From assembly GCA_040881685.1 (NCBI GenBank), contig JBBECS010000002.1:1-33314 (forward strand): a DNA stretch of 33,314 nt, in the 5' to 3' direction. Below the pieces are notes generated by a model. It made no database searches and was not told the DNA's origin. It saw only the letters and a list, made by a program, of their open reading frames with translations. The position numbers and the translations under genes are program-made. The number at the start of each line of letters is the position of its first letter. The stretch's first letter is position 1. Source of the DNA: Acidimicrobiia bacterium. Its GTDB lineage: Bacteria > Actinomycetota > Acidimicrobiia > IMCC26256 > PALSA-555. Positions 6,830 to 14,352 of this stretch are shown here, in pieces.

Positions 6830-7485
6830 CCGAGCGCCTGGTCGAGGCGGTGATCTTCGACTTCGGCGGTGTCATCTCGGTGCCCGTCTTCCACGATCTC
6901 GACCCGATCGACGACGACTTCGGTGTACCTCGCGGCTCGCTGCACCGCCTCCTCTTCGGTGACGCCGACGATCCGAACCTCGACTTCCACCGATTGGAGA
7001 CCGGTGAGCTCACCCTCGCCGAGTACTTCGAGGGGCTGGAACGCCGTGCGCCCGAGATCATCGGTCGACCACTCGATGCCGACGCGTTCCTGAAGTTCTC
7101 CGCGACCCGCGGGCTCCAGGTGCAGTGGCCGATGGTGCACCGCGTCCGCGCGCTGCGCGCCAATGGCATGAAGCTCGCATTGCTCACGAACAACGCCAAG
7201 GAGTTCGCTGGGTCGTGGCAGGCGAGCTTCCCGGTGCACGAGCTCTTCCCGGTCGTCGTGGACTCCAGCGAGGTCGGGCTGCGCAAGCCCGACCGGCGCA
7301 TCTACGAGCTCACGTGTGAGCGCGTCGGGGTCGAAGCGGCCGCAGCGCTCTTCCTCGACGACAACGTGGAGAACGTTGAGTCCGCACGCGCCTTGGGCAT
7401 CGAATGCGTGCTGGTCACACCGGATCCTCTTCAGACAATCCGTGCGCTGGACGAGATCCTCGACCGCCGCGGCACCAAGACTTGA
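6826..7485 (+). CDS. HAD-superfamily hydrolase (subfamily IA)
   Basis: A 219-residue cytoplasmic phosphatase-like protein. Motif I is FDFGG with nucleophile Asp12. Motif II is LLTNN (about residue 124), the motif III lysine is in GLRKPD, and motif IV is LFLDDN, so all catalytic motifs are present. The second motif-I acidic residue is replaced by Gly (DFGG rather than DxDG), as in the epoxide-hydrolase N-terminal-domain/ACAD10-like HAD branch, which makes the substrate uncertain. The GTG start at 6826 overlaps the uppP stop by four bases, indicating translational coupling with uppP. The stop codon is followed immediately by the palindromic element at 7486. Confidence 0.88.
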   Translation: MTERLVEAVIFDFGGVISVPVFHDLDPIDDDFGVPRGSLHRLLFGDADDPNLDFHRLETGELTLAEYFEGLERRAPEIIGRPLDADAFLKFSATRGLQVQWPMVHRVRALRANGMKLALLTNNAKEFAGSWQASFPVHELFPVVVDSSEVGLRKPDRRIYELTCERVGVEAAAALFLDDNVENVESARALGIECVLVTPDPLQTIRALDEILDRRGTKT

Positions 7486-7534
7486 GTTTTGGCGTCGATA
7501 GACCTCGCTATTCGGGGTTGTGCGACGCCAAAAC
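7486..7534 (-). repeat. 49-base palindromic element, copy 1
   Basis: Perfect 12-bp terminal inverted repeat: GTTTTGGCGTCG at 7486-7497 and its complement at 7523-7534. An internal 7-bp stem with two G-T wobbles (7501-7507/7513-7519) lies within. It begins on the base after the HAD stop codon and contains the tldE stop codon. Read on the minus strand it matches copy 2 at 15962-16010, including the asymmetric 16-mer CTATCGACGCCAAAAC. It may be a bidirectional terminator or a REP/MITE-like element. Confidence 0.75.
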
Positions 7535-8887
7535 CGGGGGTGAGGCCCCGCTCATCGACATCTCGCCGATGAGGAGGGTGACGCCGGCGGCACCTCCGGG
7601 GAGCCACGTGACGTCCGAGCCGATCTCGACGACGTCGAGCAGGATGCGCGGGAGCGTGGACGCGATCGTGACCTCGCGCACCGGCTCGGCGAACGCTCCG
7701 CCGCGCAGCATCAGCCCTTCTGCGCCTACGGAGAAGTCGCCGCTCACCGGATTCGTCCCGGAGTGCAGACCGCTCACGGACTGCACATAGAGAGCGTCTC
7801 CAGCCGCGGCCATCACCTGCTCCGCGGAACGTGTGCCGGGCGTGAGCGCGAGTGCGCGGGCACCGCATCCCGGTGTCGACGCGAAGCCGCGGATGGCCGC
7901 CCCGTTCGTGCCGGTGCCCGACCGACGACCCGTGTACGCGTTGTGCAGGAAGCCGCGCAGCACCCCGTCGACGATGAGCTCGTTACGCCGCGACGCGACG
8001 CCTTCGGCATCGTGCGCGGAAGCCCCGAACGCTTCGGCGTCGGTTGGGTCGTCGCAGAGCGTCAGGCCGGCCGCGCCCACCTGCTCGCCTTCACGCCCGA
8101 CCAACACGGAGCGGCCCTTGAGGATCGCCTCACCGCTCAGTGCACCGCCGAGCACCGCCAGCACAGACCGCGTCACCAGCGGATCCAGGACGACGGGCAG
8201 TCGTCGAGAGGCGGGCTGCGTCGCGCCGAGAAGACGGGTCGAACGAAGCGCGGCGTCGCGCGCGGCAACCTCAGGGTCGAGATCGGTGAACGAACGTCCG
8301 GCCGAGAAGCCGTACCCGGTCTGAGTCGCCTCGTTCACGCCCGCGAGTGCGATCACCGCACAGGAACAGGTGGTGCGCTGCACCGCCGCGCTGACACCGC
8401 GCGAGTTCGCGACCGCGGATTCTGCCAGGGCGTCGCCGTAGATCGCCTGTTCGACGCCGCGCAGCCGCGGGTCGGCGGCGAGCGTCGCGGCCTCCACCTC
8501 GAGCGCGAGCGCAACCTTGGCTTCGGTGGCGACCTGACCCAGGTCCTCGGACCACAGGTCGAGGGCGGGTGCGTCGCCGCGGGCTTCCTCGGGCGTGACC
8601 ACGCCCTGACAGTCGTCCGGGGTCGCGAACTCCGCGTTGTCCCGCGCATCCGCGAGCGCGGTCTCGACCACGTCCAGATCGAGCGAGCCCGCCCAGGCGA
8701 ACCCTTGTCGACCCTCGATGATCACGCGCACGCCCACACCGGAGCGCTCGGCGACCATGAGTGACTCGACCTTGCGGTCGAAGACCTTCACGTCGGTCTC
8801 GCGAACGCGCGAGACGTACGCCTCGACCTCCTCCCCCGGCTGGGCGCGCTCGGCCAGGTCGAGGGCGAGCCCCAGCAGGTCGGCCAC
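7508..8887 (-). CDS. tldE: TldE/PmbA family component of the TldD-TldE peptidase
   Basis: Partner subunit of the TldD/TldE heterodimeric metallopeptidase, which in other bacteria matures modified peptides (microcin B17 leader removal) and degrades unfolded peptides (recalled). The 459-residue protein has the PmbA/TldD N-terminal domain (about residues 15-130) and the C-terminal domain but no HExxxH, as expected for TldE. The frame is open further upstream into tldD; I chose GTG at 8887 because it starts the conserved N-terminus, follows an AGGGAA site, and lies 10 bases after the tldD stop. The last residues (about VLASHNPE) and the stop codon are encoded within the palindromic element at 7486-7534, so the native C-terminus has probably been replaced. 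Confidence 0.92.
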   Translation of the reverse strand: MADLLGLALDLAERAQPGEEVEAYVSRVRETDVKVFDRKVESLMVAERSGVGVRVIIEGRQGFAWAGSLDLDVVETALADARDNAEFATPDDCQGVVTPEEARGDAPALDLWSEDLGQVATEAKVALALEVEAATLAADPRLRGVEQAIYGDALAESAVANSRGVSAAVQRTTCSCAVIALAGVNEATQTGYGFSAGRSFTDLDPEVAARDAALRSTRLLGATQPASRRLPVVLDPLVTRSVLAVLGGALSGEAILKGRSVLVGREGEQVGAAGLTLCDDPTDAEAFGASAHDAEGVASRRNELIVDGVLRGFLHNAYTGRRSGTGTNGAAIRGFASTPGCGARALALTPGTRSAEQVMAAAGDALYVQSVSGLHSGTNPVSGDFSVGAEGLMLRGGAFAEPVREVTIASTLPRILLDVVEIGSDVTWLPGGAAGVTLLIGEMSMSGASPPVLASHNPE

Positions 8888-8897
8888 GCGGCGTTCC

Positions 8898-10289
8898 CTA
8901 GCTTCCTGCGGTGCCGCCGACGGTGAGCTCGGCGACGCGCAGGGTCGGCTGACCGGACGAGACCGGCACGCCCTGGCCGTCCTTGCCGCACGTTCCCGCC
9001 CACGTGTCGAAGTCGTTGCCCACGGCATCCACCAGCCGCAACGTCTCCAGCCCGTTGCCGATGAGCTGCGCGGCCCGCACCGGCTCCGTGATCTCGCCGT
9101 CTTCGATGAGGTACGCCTCGGTCACGCCGAACACGAAGTCGCCGGTCGCGGTGTTCACTTGACCGCCCCCGAGCGCCGCGCAGTACAAGCCGTGGGGTGT
9201 GCCGGAGATGATGCGATCGGGGTCCTCGTCGCCCGGGAGCAGCAGCGTGTTGGTCATGCGCACCATCGGCAGGTGCTGGTAGGTCTCGCGGCGGCCGTTG
9301 CCCGAGCTCGCGCGCCCCTCCTTGCGGGCGCGCAGGTGATCCCACATGAAGTCCGTGAGCACTCCGTCCTCGATCAGCACGTTGCGCTGCGCCGGCGCAC
9401 CCTCGTCGTCGATCGCGTACGTGCCCCACTCGCGCGCGTACGAGCCGTCGTCGACCAGTGTGATCAGTGGTGACGCCACTTGCTCGCCGATCTGTCCCTT
9501 GAAGACCGACGCGTCGCGGCCGACCAGATCAGCTTCGAGCCCGTGCCCACACGCCTCGTGGAACAGCACACCTCCGGCGCCGCGGCGCAGGACGACCGGG
9601 AGCTTGCCCGACGGCGCGGGGCGCGCCGACAGCATGGCGAGCGCGCGGTCGGCGGCGATGCGCGCGACCTCCTCCGGCTCGATCTCCTCGAAGAGCTCGA
9701 AGCCGACGCTCCGCCCGGGTGCCTCCATCCCGGTCTGCATCCCCGTGTCACCGACGGCAACGCACTGCACGAGGAAGCGGGTTCGCACCTGGTCGTCCTC
9801 GGCAAGGAGCCCATCGGAGTTGGCGAGGAGGATGCGGCGGCGGCCGTCGGCGTACGCCGCGTTCACCTGGCTGATCGCCGCGCCCCGGGCGCGCGCCGCG
9901 TCATCGGCCCTCCGGAGCACGTCCACTTTGCGGGACTTCTCGATGGACTCCGGCGCGTCGCGGACCTCGTGCGGACGCGCCGTGTGCTGACGCTCCAGGT
10001 CGATGACGCGCACCTCGCCGTCAGCGCCGTGGGCAGCCGCGGCTGCCGCCTCTGCTGCTGCCAGCAATCCCGACTCGGACAGGTCGGCGGTGTGTGCGTA
10101 TCCGGTGGTGTCGTCGCGAACGACACGTACCCCGGCACCGCGCGCGTGCCCGGACACCAGCTCCTCGATCCGGCCGTCGTCGAGTCGAGCATTCGACGAC
10201 GATCGGTGCTCAACGAAGACTTCGGCGAAGTCGCCGCCGTGACGCAGCGCGGCGTGCAGCGTTCGTTGAAGGACGTCCGTCGCGAGCAT
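8898..10289 (-). CDS. tldD: TldD metalloprotease
   Basis: Catalytic subunit of the TldD/TldE peptidase. The 463-residue form carries the zinc motif HEACGH at residues 244-249, followed by GLEAD, the family HExxxHGLEGD-like signature, plus the C-terminal region with the DGxLTDFM-type stretch. The frame extends seven codons further to a TTG at 10310, but the ATG at 10289 lies 9 bases downstream of a TACCCT box (minus strand, 10304-10299) and begins the conserved sequence, so I chose it. It is followed by tldE after 10 bases, forming a two-gene operon. It is divergent from the thioesterase gene through a single symmetric -10 element. Confidence 0.94.
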   Translation of the reverse strand: MLATDVLQRTLHAALRHGGDFAEVFVEHRSSSNARLDDGRIEELVSGHARGAGVRVVRDDTTGYAHTADLSESGLLAAAEAAAAAAHGADGEVRVIDLERQHTARPHEVRDAPESIEKSRKVDVLRRADDAARARGAAISQVNAAYADGRRRILLANSDGLLAEDDQVRTRFLVQCVAVGDTGMQTGMEAPGRSVGFELFEEIEPEEVARIAADRALAMLSARPAPSGKLPVVLRRGAGGVLFHEACGHGLEADLVGRDASVFKGQIGEQVASPLITLVDDGSYAREWGTYAIDDEGAPAQRNVLIEDGVLTDFMWDHLRARKEGRASSGNGRRETYQHLPMVRMTNTLLLPGDEDPDRIISGTPHGLYCAALGGGQVNTATGDFVFGVTEAYLIEDGEITEPVRAAQLIGNGLETLRLVDAVGNDFDTWAGTCGKDGQGVPVSSGQPTLRVAELTVGGTAGS

Positions 10290-10297
10290 CGGGTCGC

Positions 10298-10304
10298 TAG
10301 GGTA
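10298..10304. promoter_or_regulatory. Symmetric -10 element shared by tldD and the thioesterase gene
   Basis: The heptamer TAGGGTA reads TAGGGT on the plus strand, 6 bases before the thioesterase ATG at 10310. It reads TACCCT on the minus strand, 9 bases before the tldD ATG at 10289. One element would therefore serve as the -10 box for both divergent genes. Known bidirectional bacterial promoters use such symmetric TANNNTA boxes; function here is inferred. Confidence 0.5.
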
Positions 10305-10309
10305 TTTCA

Positions 10310-10690
10310 ATGGCGGTGCGTGCTGGACTCTCCGCGATCGCGAAGATGGTGGTCACGGAAAGCGACACTGCGACCGCGCTGAGCACCGGGGACGTCCCCG
10401 TGCTCGCCACGCCGAGGGTCGTCACGCTCGCGGAGGAAGCAACAGTGCAAGCCGTCGCGGCCGACCTCGAAGCTGGAACGACGACGGTTGGCTACCGCGT
10501 GCAGCTCGACCACCTGGCGCCGACGGCGGTCGGCGGCCAGGTGCACGCCGAGGCGATCCTCGAGACCGTCGAGGGTCGACGCCTGACCTTTCGGGTCTCG
10601 GTCAGCGATGGTCGCGGCCTGGTCGCCGCCGGGCGCATCACCCGCGTGGTCGTCGAGCGCGACCGCTTCCTCGACAAGGCCGGGACCTGA
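10310..10690 (+). CDS. Hotdog-fold thioesterase, FlK-like
   Basis: A 126-residue single-domain hotdog protein. It aligns well with the fluoroacetyl-CoA thioesterase family (FlK): VPVLATP, then EEA, then GTTTVG, then LDHLAPTAVG. The FlK catalytic residues Thr42, Glu50 and His76 correspond at a constant offset of eight to Thr34, Glu42 and His68 here. It probably hydrolyses a small acyl-CoA. The natural substrate is unknown, and most FlK homologs are not fluoroacetate-specific, so no specificity is claimed. It starts six bases after a TAGGGT box and is probably leaderless. It is convergent with the thiamine-diphosphate enzyme, with a perfect hairpin in between. Confidence 0.85.
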   Translation: MAVRAGLSAIAKMVVTESDTATALSTGDVPVLATPRVVTLAEEATVQAVAADLEAGTTTVGYRVQLDHLAPTAVGGQVHAEAILETVEGRRLTFRVSVSDGRGLVAAGRITRVVVERDRFLDKAGT

Positions 10691-10707
10691 TACTGGGCGC
10701 GCTCGCT

Positions 10708-10730
10708 GCGCCGCAGGGTACCTGCGGCGC
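10708..10730. terminator. Perfect hairpin between convergent genes; carries a 19-base repeat
   Basis: A 10-bp inverted repeat (10708-10717 with 10721-10730) around a 3-base loop lies 18 bases past the thioesterase stop, without a T-tract. The inner 19 bases (10710-10728) recur exactly, in inverted orientation, at 17753-17771. It is placed as a terminator for the thioesterase gene and possibly for the opposing operon. Confidence 0.45.
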
Positions 10731-10780
10731 GGCCGCTCGCCAGCGCCTGCGAGCTCCTTCGCTACGCTCAGTCACCGCCT

Positions 10781-12409
10781 TCAACCAAGGTTGCTGGAAC
10801 GTGGATAGGCGTCGGCGGGATCGGTGAGGACGTTCACGACCGAAAGACCGTCGTGCGCCAGCGCGCGATCGATCGCCGGCCCGATCTGGGCCGGCTGGTC
10901 GACGAGCTCGCCGCCACCACCGAGCGCCTCGGCTACCTGGTCGTAGCGCGTCCCCGGCCGTAGCTCGGCCACCACGTCGTAGCCGAAGATCATCTGCATG
11001 GGGTGCTTCTCCAGCCCCCAGATCCCGTTGTTGCCGATGATCGCGGTGACGTTCACGCCGTGGCGAACGAGCGTGTCGAGGTCACCGAGCGTGAAGCCGA
11101 TGGCACCGTCGCCGTAGACCACGACGACCTGACGGTGCGGGTATGCGAGCGCCGCGGCAAGCGCGTAGCCGGTGCCGGCACCGAGGCAGCCGTACGGCCC
11201 GGGACCGAGGAAGCAACCGGGCGTGAACGTGTCCACGTACTTGCCCGCGTACGAGACGAAGTCTCCGCCGTCGCCGATCACGATCGCGTCGGGCGCGAGA
11301 CGGGTACGGAGCTCGCCGTAGATCCGAGCGGGGTGGATCGGGTGCGCATCGGACTCCAGCACCACGCGCTCACCTTCCCGGCGGGCGTGCTCCTCTTCGC
11401 GCAGCCGCGCGATCCAAGCGTTTCGCGCTTTGGTGGATCCCGCGGTGCCCGCGCTCGGCGCCTCCTCGGCCAATGCGAGGAAGGTCGCGCGCAGGTCGCC
11501 GGCCACCGAAGCCACCAGCTCCACGTGGGGCGCGACCGCGCCGGGTGCGTCGGCGAGGTGGACCACCGGCGCGTTGAACGCACCGAAGCCCAGCCGGAAG
11601 TCCAGCGGCGTACCGGCCACCACGACGAGGTCGGCTTCTTCGAACGCGATCTTGCGGGCACGCGAGAAAGCGAGCTCATGGTCCGCGGGCACGACTCCGC
11701 GACCGAGATCGTTCGCGAACACCGGCACGCGGGTGCCCTCGACGAACTCGCCCACCGCGTGTTCCGCGCCCGCCCAATAGACGTCGCCTCCGACCATGAG
11801 AACCGGACACTCCGCCGCGCCGAAGAGCTCGGCGACGCGCGTGACGGCGTCACCATCCGGAACCGCACCGGCGAGCCCGGCGACATCCGTTGCGGCGATC
11901 GCCGGCGCGTCGGTACCTCCCCATCCATCGAGTGGGATGTCGACGAACGCCGGGCCGCGGTGGGGCGTGTGTGCGGATCGGATCGCGGCGTCGAGGCCAG
12001 AAGCGATGACGTCGGCGTCCCGGAGCGTTGCTGCATGCTTCGTGATGGACGCGACGATCGGCAGGTGGTCGAGCTCTTGGAGCGAGCCCGAACCCCAGCG
12101 GGCCTGCGGCGCGCGCCCGCCGATCACGAGCACCGGTGATCCGTTGAGGTGCGCGCTCGTGATCGCGCTCACACCGTTCGTCACCCCGGGACCAGCCGTG
12201 AGCGCGGCCACGCCGAGCCGGCGAGTGACCTTCGCCCAGCCTTCCGCCGCGAACGCCGCGGTCTGCTCGTGGCGCGTGTCGACGAGGGCGATGTCCTGCT
12301 TCACGCAGCCGTCGTACAGCGGGAACAGGTGCCCACCGCTCAGGGTGAACACCGTGTCGACGTCGTGGGTCTTCAGCGTCTCCGCCGCGACCTCCCCCGC
12401 GGCCTTCAC
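10781..12409 (-). CDS. Thiamine-diphosphate enzyme, 2-hydroxyacyl-CoA lyase/acetolactate synthase-like
   Basis: The 542-residue protein has the three-domain layout of this superfamily. The N-terminal Pyr domain carries catalytic Glu48 in RHEQTAAFAAEGWA. A central domain (about 190-330) follows. The C-terminal PP domain has the cofactor motif GDG (433-435) to NN (460-461). The C-terminal RYDQVAEALGGGGELV stretch is more like 2-hydroxyacyl-CoA lyase/oxalyl-CoA decarboxylase proteins than true acetolactate synthases. No small regulatory subunit (ilvH) or ilvC is nearby, which also argues against branched-chain amino-acid synthesis. Its ATG overlaps the stop of the alpha/beta hydrolase by four bases, so the two are co-translated and probably act in one pathway. 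Substrate unknown. Confidence 0.85.
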   Translation of the reverse strand: MKAAGEVAAETLKTHDVDTVFTLSGGHLFPLYDGCVKQDIALVDTRHEQTAAFAAEGWAKVTRRLGVAALTAGPGVTNGVSAITSAHLNGSPVLVIGGRAPQARWGSGSLQELDHLPIVASITKHAATLRDADVIASGLDAAIRSAHTPHRGPAFVDIPLDGWGGTDAPAIAATDVAGLAGAVPDGDAVTRVAELFGAAECPVLMVGGDVYWAGAEHAVGEFVEGTRVPVFANDLGRGVVPADHELAFSRARKIAFEEADLVVVAGTPLDFRLGFGAFNAPVVHLADAPGAVAPHVELVASVAGDLRATFLALAEEAPSAGTAGSTKARNAWIARLREEEHARREGERVVLESDAHPIHPARIYGELRTRLAPDAIVIGDGGDFVSYAGKYVDTFTPGCFLGPGPYGCLGAGTGYALAAALAYPHRQVVVVYGDGAIGFTLGDLDTLVRHGVNVTAIIGNNGIWGLEKHPMQMIFGYDVVAELRPGTRYDQVAEALGGGGELVDQPAQIGPAIDRALAHDGLSVVNVLTDPADAYPRSSNLG

Positions 12410-13233
12410 TTCGTAACCGCGCCGTCGACGGCGCGCAGGAACCGCTGCACCGCGCCAAGGTACGCGTCGGGGTTCTCGAACTGCGGCGAATGGCCCGCAT
12501 CGGGGACCACGACGAGCTCGGAGCTCGGGATCGCGTCAGCGATGGCGTGCGAGTCGGCAAGGAACGGCGAGTCCTGCTCACCCACGATCACCAGCGTGGG
12601 ACACCGCACCGCCCGCAGCTCCTCGAGCTGGACGGGCTGGTGCGCGATCTCGTGGATGAGCGCCGCGTAGGCGACGGCCGGGACGGCGAAGAAGTTGCGG
12701 ATCCCGTACTCCTCGTAGCCTGGCCGTACGAGCTGCACCCGCTGGTTCGCGGGGGTTCCGAGCGGGTCGAGCTCGTCGAGCACCTGCCGGACGATCGTCA
12801 TGCCCTCGGTCAGCGCGATCGCGGCCCCCATGTCCACGAGGTCGGGGTCCACGCCGCTCGGCTTGCCTGGCGACGTGCTCATGAGGATGAGCGCGTCGAT
12901 GCGCTCCGGTGCCGTCAGGACCGCACGACGCGCGGCCATGCCACCCATCGAGTGACCGAGCAGCCGAAACCGCTCGAACCCGAGCTCGGAGGCGACGGCG
13001 AGCGTGTCGGCAGCCAGACGGTCGAATGAATACGCGTCAGCACGGTCGGGCTTGTCGCTCGCGCCGTGGCCCCGGAGATCGAACCGCGCGATGGTGGCAT
13101 GCTCGGCCAGGTGGGGCACGTGATCGGCGAAGTCCTCCTTCGCGCCCGTGAAGCCGTGCACGAGGACCAGCGGCGGGCCGGCGCCGCTGACCTCGACCTC
13201 CAGCCCGACCCCGTCGTCGACGGTGATGCGCAC
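12406..13233 (-). CDS. Alpha/beta hydrolase
   Basis: A 275-residue alpha/beta-hydrolase fold protein: oxyanion motif VHGFTG near residue 25; nucleophile elbow GHSMGG with Ser95; LRGHGASDKP (about 53-62); and catalytic His in DAGHSPQFENP near the C-terminus. This is typical of the small esterase/C-C hydrolase group. The frame is open to a GTG at 13326, but the additional 31 residues are Arg/Pro/Ala-rich. The GTG at 13233 begins the first beta strand and follows a GAGGAG site, so I chose it. If the GTG at 13326 is used instead, transcription could come from the TAGATT box at 13344-13339. It is the first gene of a pair with the thiamine-diphosphate enzyme. Confidence 0.85.
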   Translation of the reverse strand: MRITVDDGVGLEVEVSGAGPPLVLVHGFTGAKEDFADHVPHLAEHATIARFDLRGHGASDKPDRADAYSFDRLAADTLAVASELGFERFRLLGHSMGGMAARRAVLTAPERIDALILMSTSPGKPSGVDPDLVDMGAAIALTEGMTIVRQVLDELDPLGTPANQRVQLVRPGYEEYGIRNFFAVPAVAYAALIHEIAHQPVQLEELRAVRCPTLVIVGEQDSPFLADSHAIADAIPSSELVVVPDAGHSPQFENPDAYLGAVQRFLRAVDGAVTK

Positions 13234-13337
13234 CTCGGCTCCTCGGGCTCGTTCGGGCCGTGGCCCAGTCGGAGCAAACGCTACCGGGGCGGCGGCGAGG
13301 GTTCTCGGCCGGCGGGACGCACGCACCCGACGACCCG

Positions 13338-13344
13338 TAATCTA
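13338..13344. promoter_or_regulatory. Symmetric -10 element between the hydrolase and the flippase gene
   Basis: TAATCTA reads TAATCT on the plus strand, 7 bases before the ATG at 13351. It reads TAGATT on the minus strand, facing the hydrolase gene (12 bases before the GTG at 13326, about 105 before the preferred GTG at 13233). Second example of a shared TANNNTA box between divergent genes in this window. Confidence 0.45.
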
Positions 13345-13350
13345 CGGGCT

Positions 13351-14352
13351 ATGGCGCTCTCCACGACGGCTCCCGCGCGCCGCCACGGGCCGTGGGTCAA
13401 GTGGGCGCGGCTCGCGGTGAGTGCGGGCTTGCTCGCGGTGCTCGTCACCAAGTTCGATCCCGACGAGCTCGTGCCGTCCGATCGCAGCCTGCCGGGAACG
13501 CTCGCGTTCCTGTGCTCCGGCATCGTGATCATGGCCGGGAGCTTCCTCCTCGCCGCGTGGCGGTGGCAGCGCGTCCTCGCGGTGTACGGCGTCCAGGTAC
13601 CGTTGCGCACGCTGCTCAAGCACTACCTGGCTGGTCAATTCGTCGGCAACGCGTTGCCGTCCACCGTCGGGGGCGATGTGCTGCGCGTGAGCCGATGCGG
13701 CCGTGACATCGGGTCGAGCGAGATCGCGTTCGCATCGGTGGTCATCGAGCGGCTGACCGGATTCTTCGCCCTTCCGGTGCTGACCTTCTTCGGGTTCCTG
13801 ATCGATCGCACACTCTTCGACACCGACCGCGCGTGGATCGCGATCGTGATCGCGAGTTCGACGCTCGCGATCCTGGGAATCATCCTCCTCGTGGCGGGCA
13901 GTCCGCGCTTGGCCGGGCGTTTCAAGGACCACGAGAACTGGATGCGCTACATCGGGATCGTCCACGTCGGGGTCGACCGCCTCCGGCGCGACCCACGTGA
14001 CGCCTGGGCCGCGCTCAGTGCCGCGCTCGCGTACCAGATCGCCGTCATCGCCGCGGTGTACTGCGCCGTCCACACGATCGGGCTCACGATCTCGAACGGA
14101 GCCGTGCTCGCCTTCGTGCCCGCGGTTGCGATGGTGCAGGTGCTGCCGATCTCGATCTTCGGTGGCCTCGGAGTTCGGGAAGGTGCGCTCGCGCTGCTCC
14201 TGCATCCACTCGGCGTCCCAGCCGCGCAAGCGATCGCCGTCGGCCTGCTCTGGTACACGATGACGCTCATCGTCAGCCTCGCCGCGGCGCCGGCGTTCGT
14301 GATGGGCCACCGTGAGCACCGCGTCAGCGCAGCAGTACCGGAGGGGTCATGA
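13351..14352 (+). CDS. Flippase-like integral membrane protein (YbhN/AglD, LPG-synthase-TM family)
   Basis: A 333-residue protein with about eight membrane segments and the conserved features of the lysylphosphatidylglycerol-synthase TM/UPF0104 family: AAWRWQRVL (about 70-78), NALPSTVGGDVLRV (about 100-113), VVIERLTGF (about 130), and FGGLGVREGAL (about 273). It lacks the catalytic C-terminal domain of MprF, so a lipid-flippase or glycolipid-transport role is the family-level guess. It is the first gene of a rightward set. Its stop overlaps the start of the PAP2-type gene by four bases, suggesting that the two handle the same lipid. The start at 13351 is 7 bases after a TAATCT box, probably leaderless. 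Confidence 0.87.
   Translation: MALSTTAPARRHGPWVKWARLAVSAGLLAVLVTKFDPDELVPSDRSLPGTLAFLCSGIVIMAGSFLLAAWRWQRVLAVYGVQVPLRTLLKHYLAGQFVGNALPSTVGGDVLRVSRCGRDIGSSEIAFASVVIERLTGFFALPVLTFFGFLIDRTLFDTDRAWIAIVIASSTLAILGIILLVAGSPRLAGRFKDHENWMRYIGIVHVGVDRLRRDPRDAWAALSAALAYQIAVIAAVYCAVHTIGLTISNGAVLAFVPAVAMVQVLPISIFGGLGVREGALALLLHPLGVPAAQAIAVGLLWYTMTLIVSLAAAPAFVMGHREHRVSAAVPEGS

Noticed and set aside
8888-9028. N-terminal extension of TldE into tldD
   Set aside because: The additional 47 residues are Arg/Ser/Ala-rich and overlap the conserved tldD 3' end; GTG at 8887 fits the family start and operon spacing.
11003-12139. 378-codon frame antisense to the thiamine-diphosphate enzyme
   Set aside because: No recognisable domain, skewed composition, and full overlap with a gene having catalytic motifs in the correct order.
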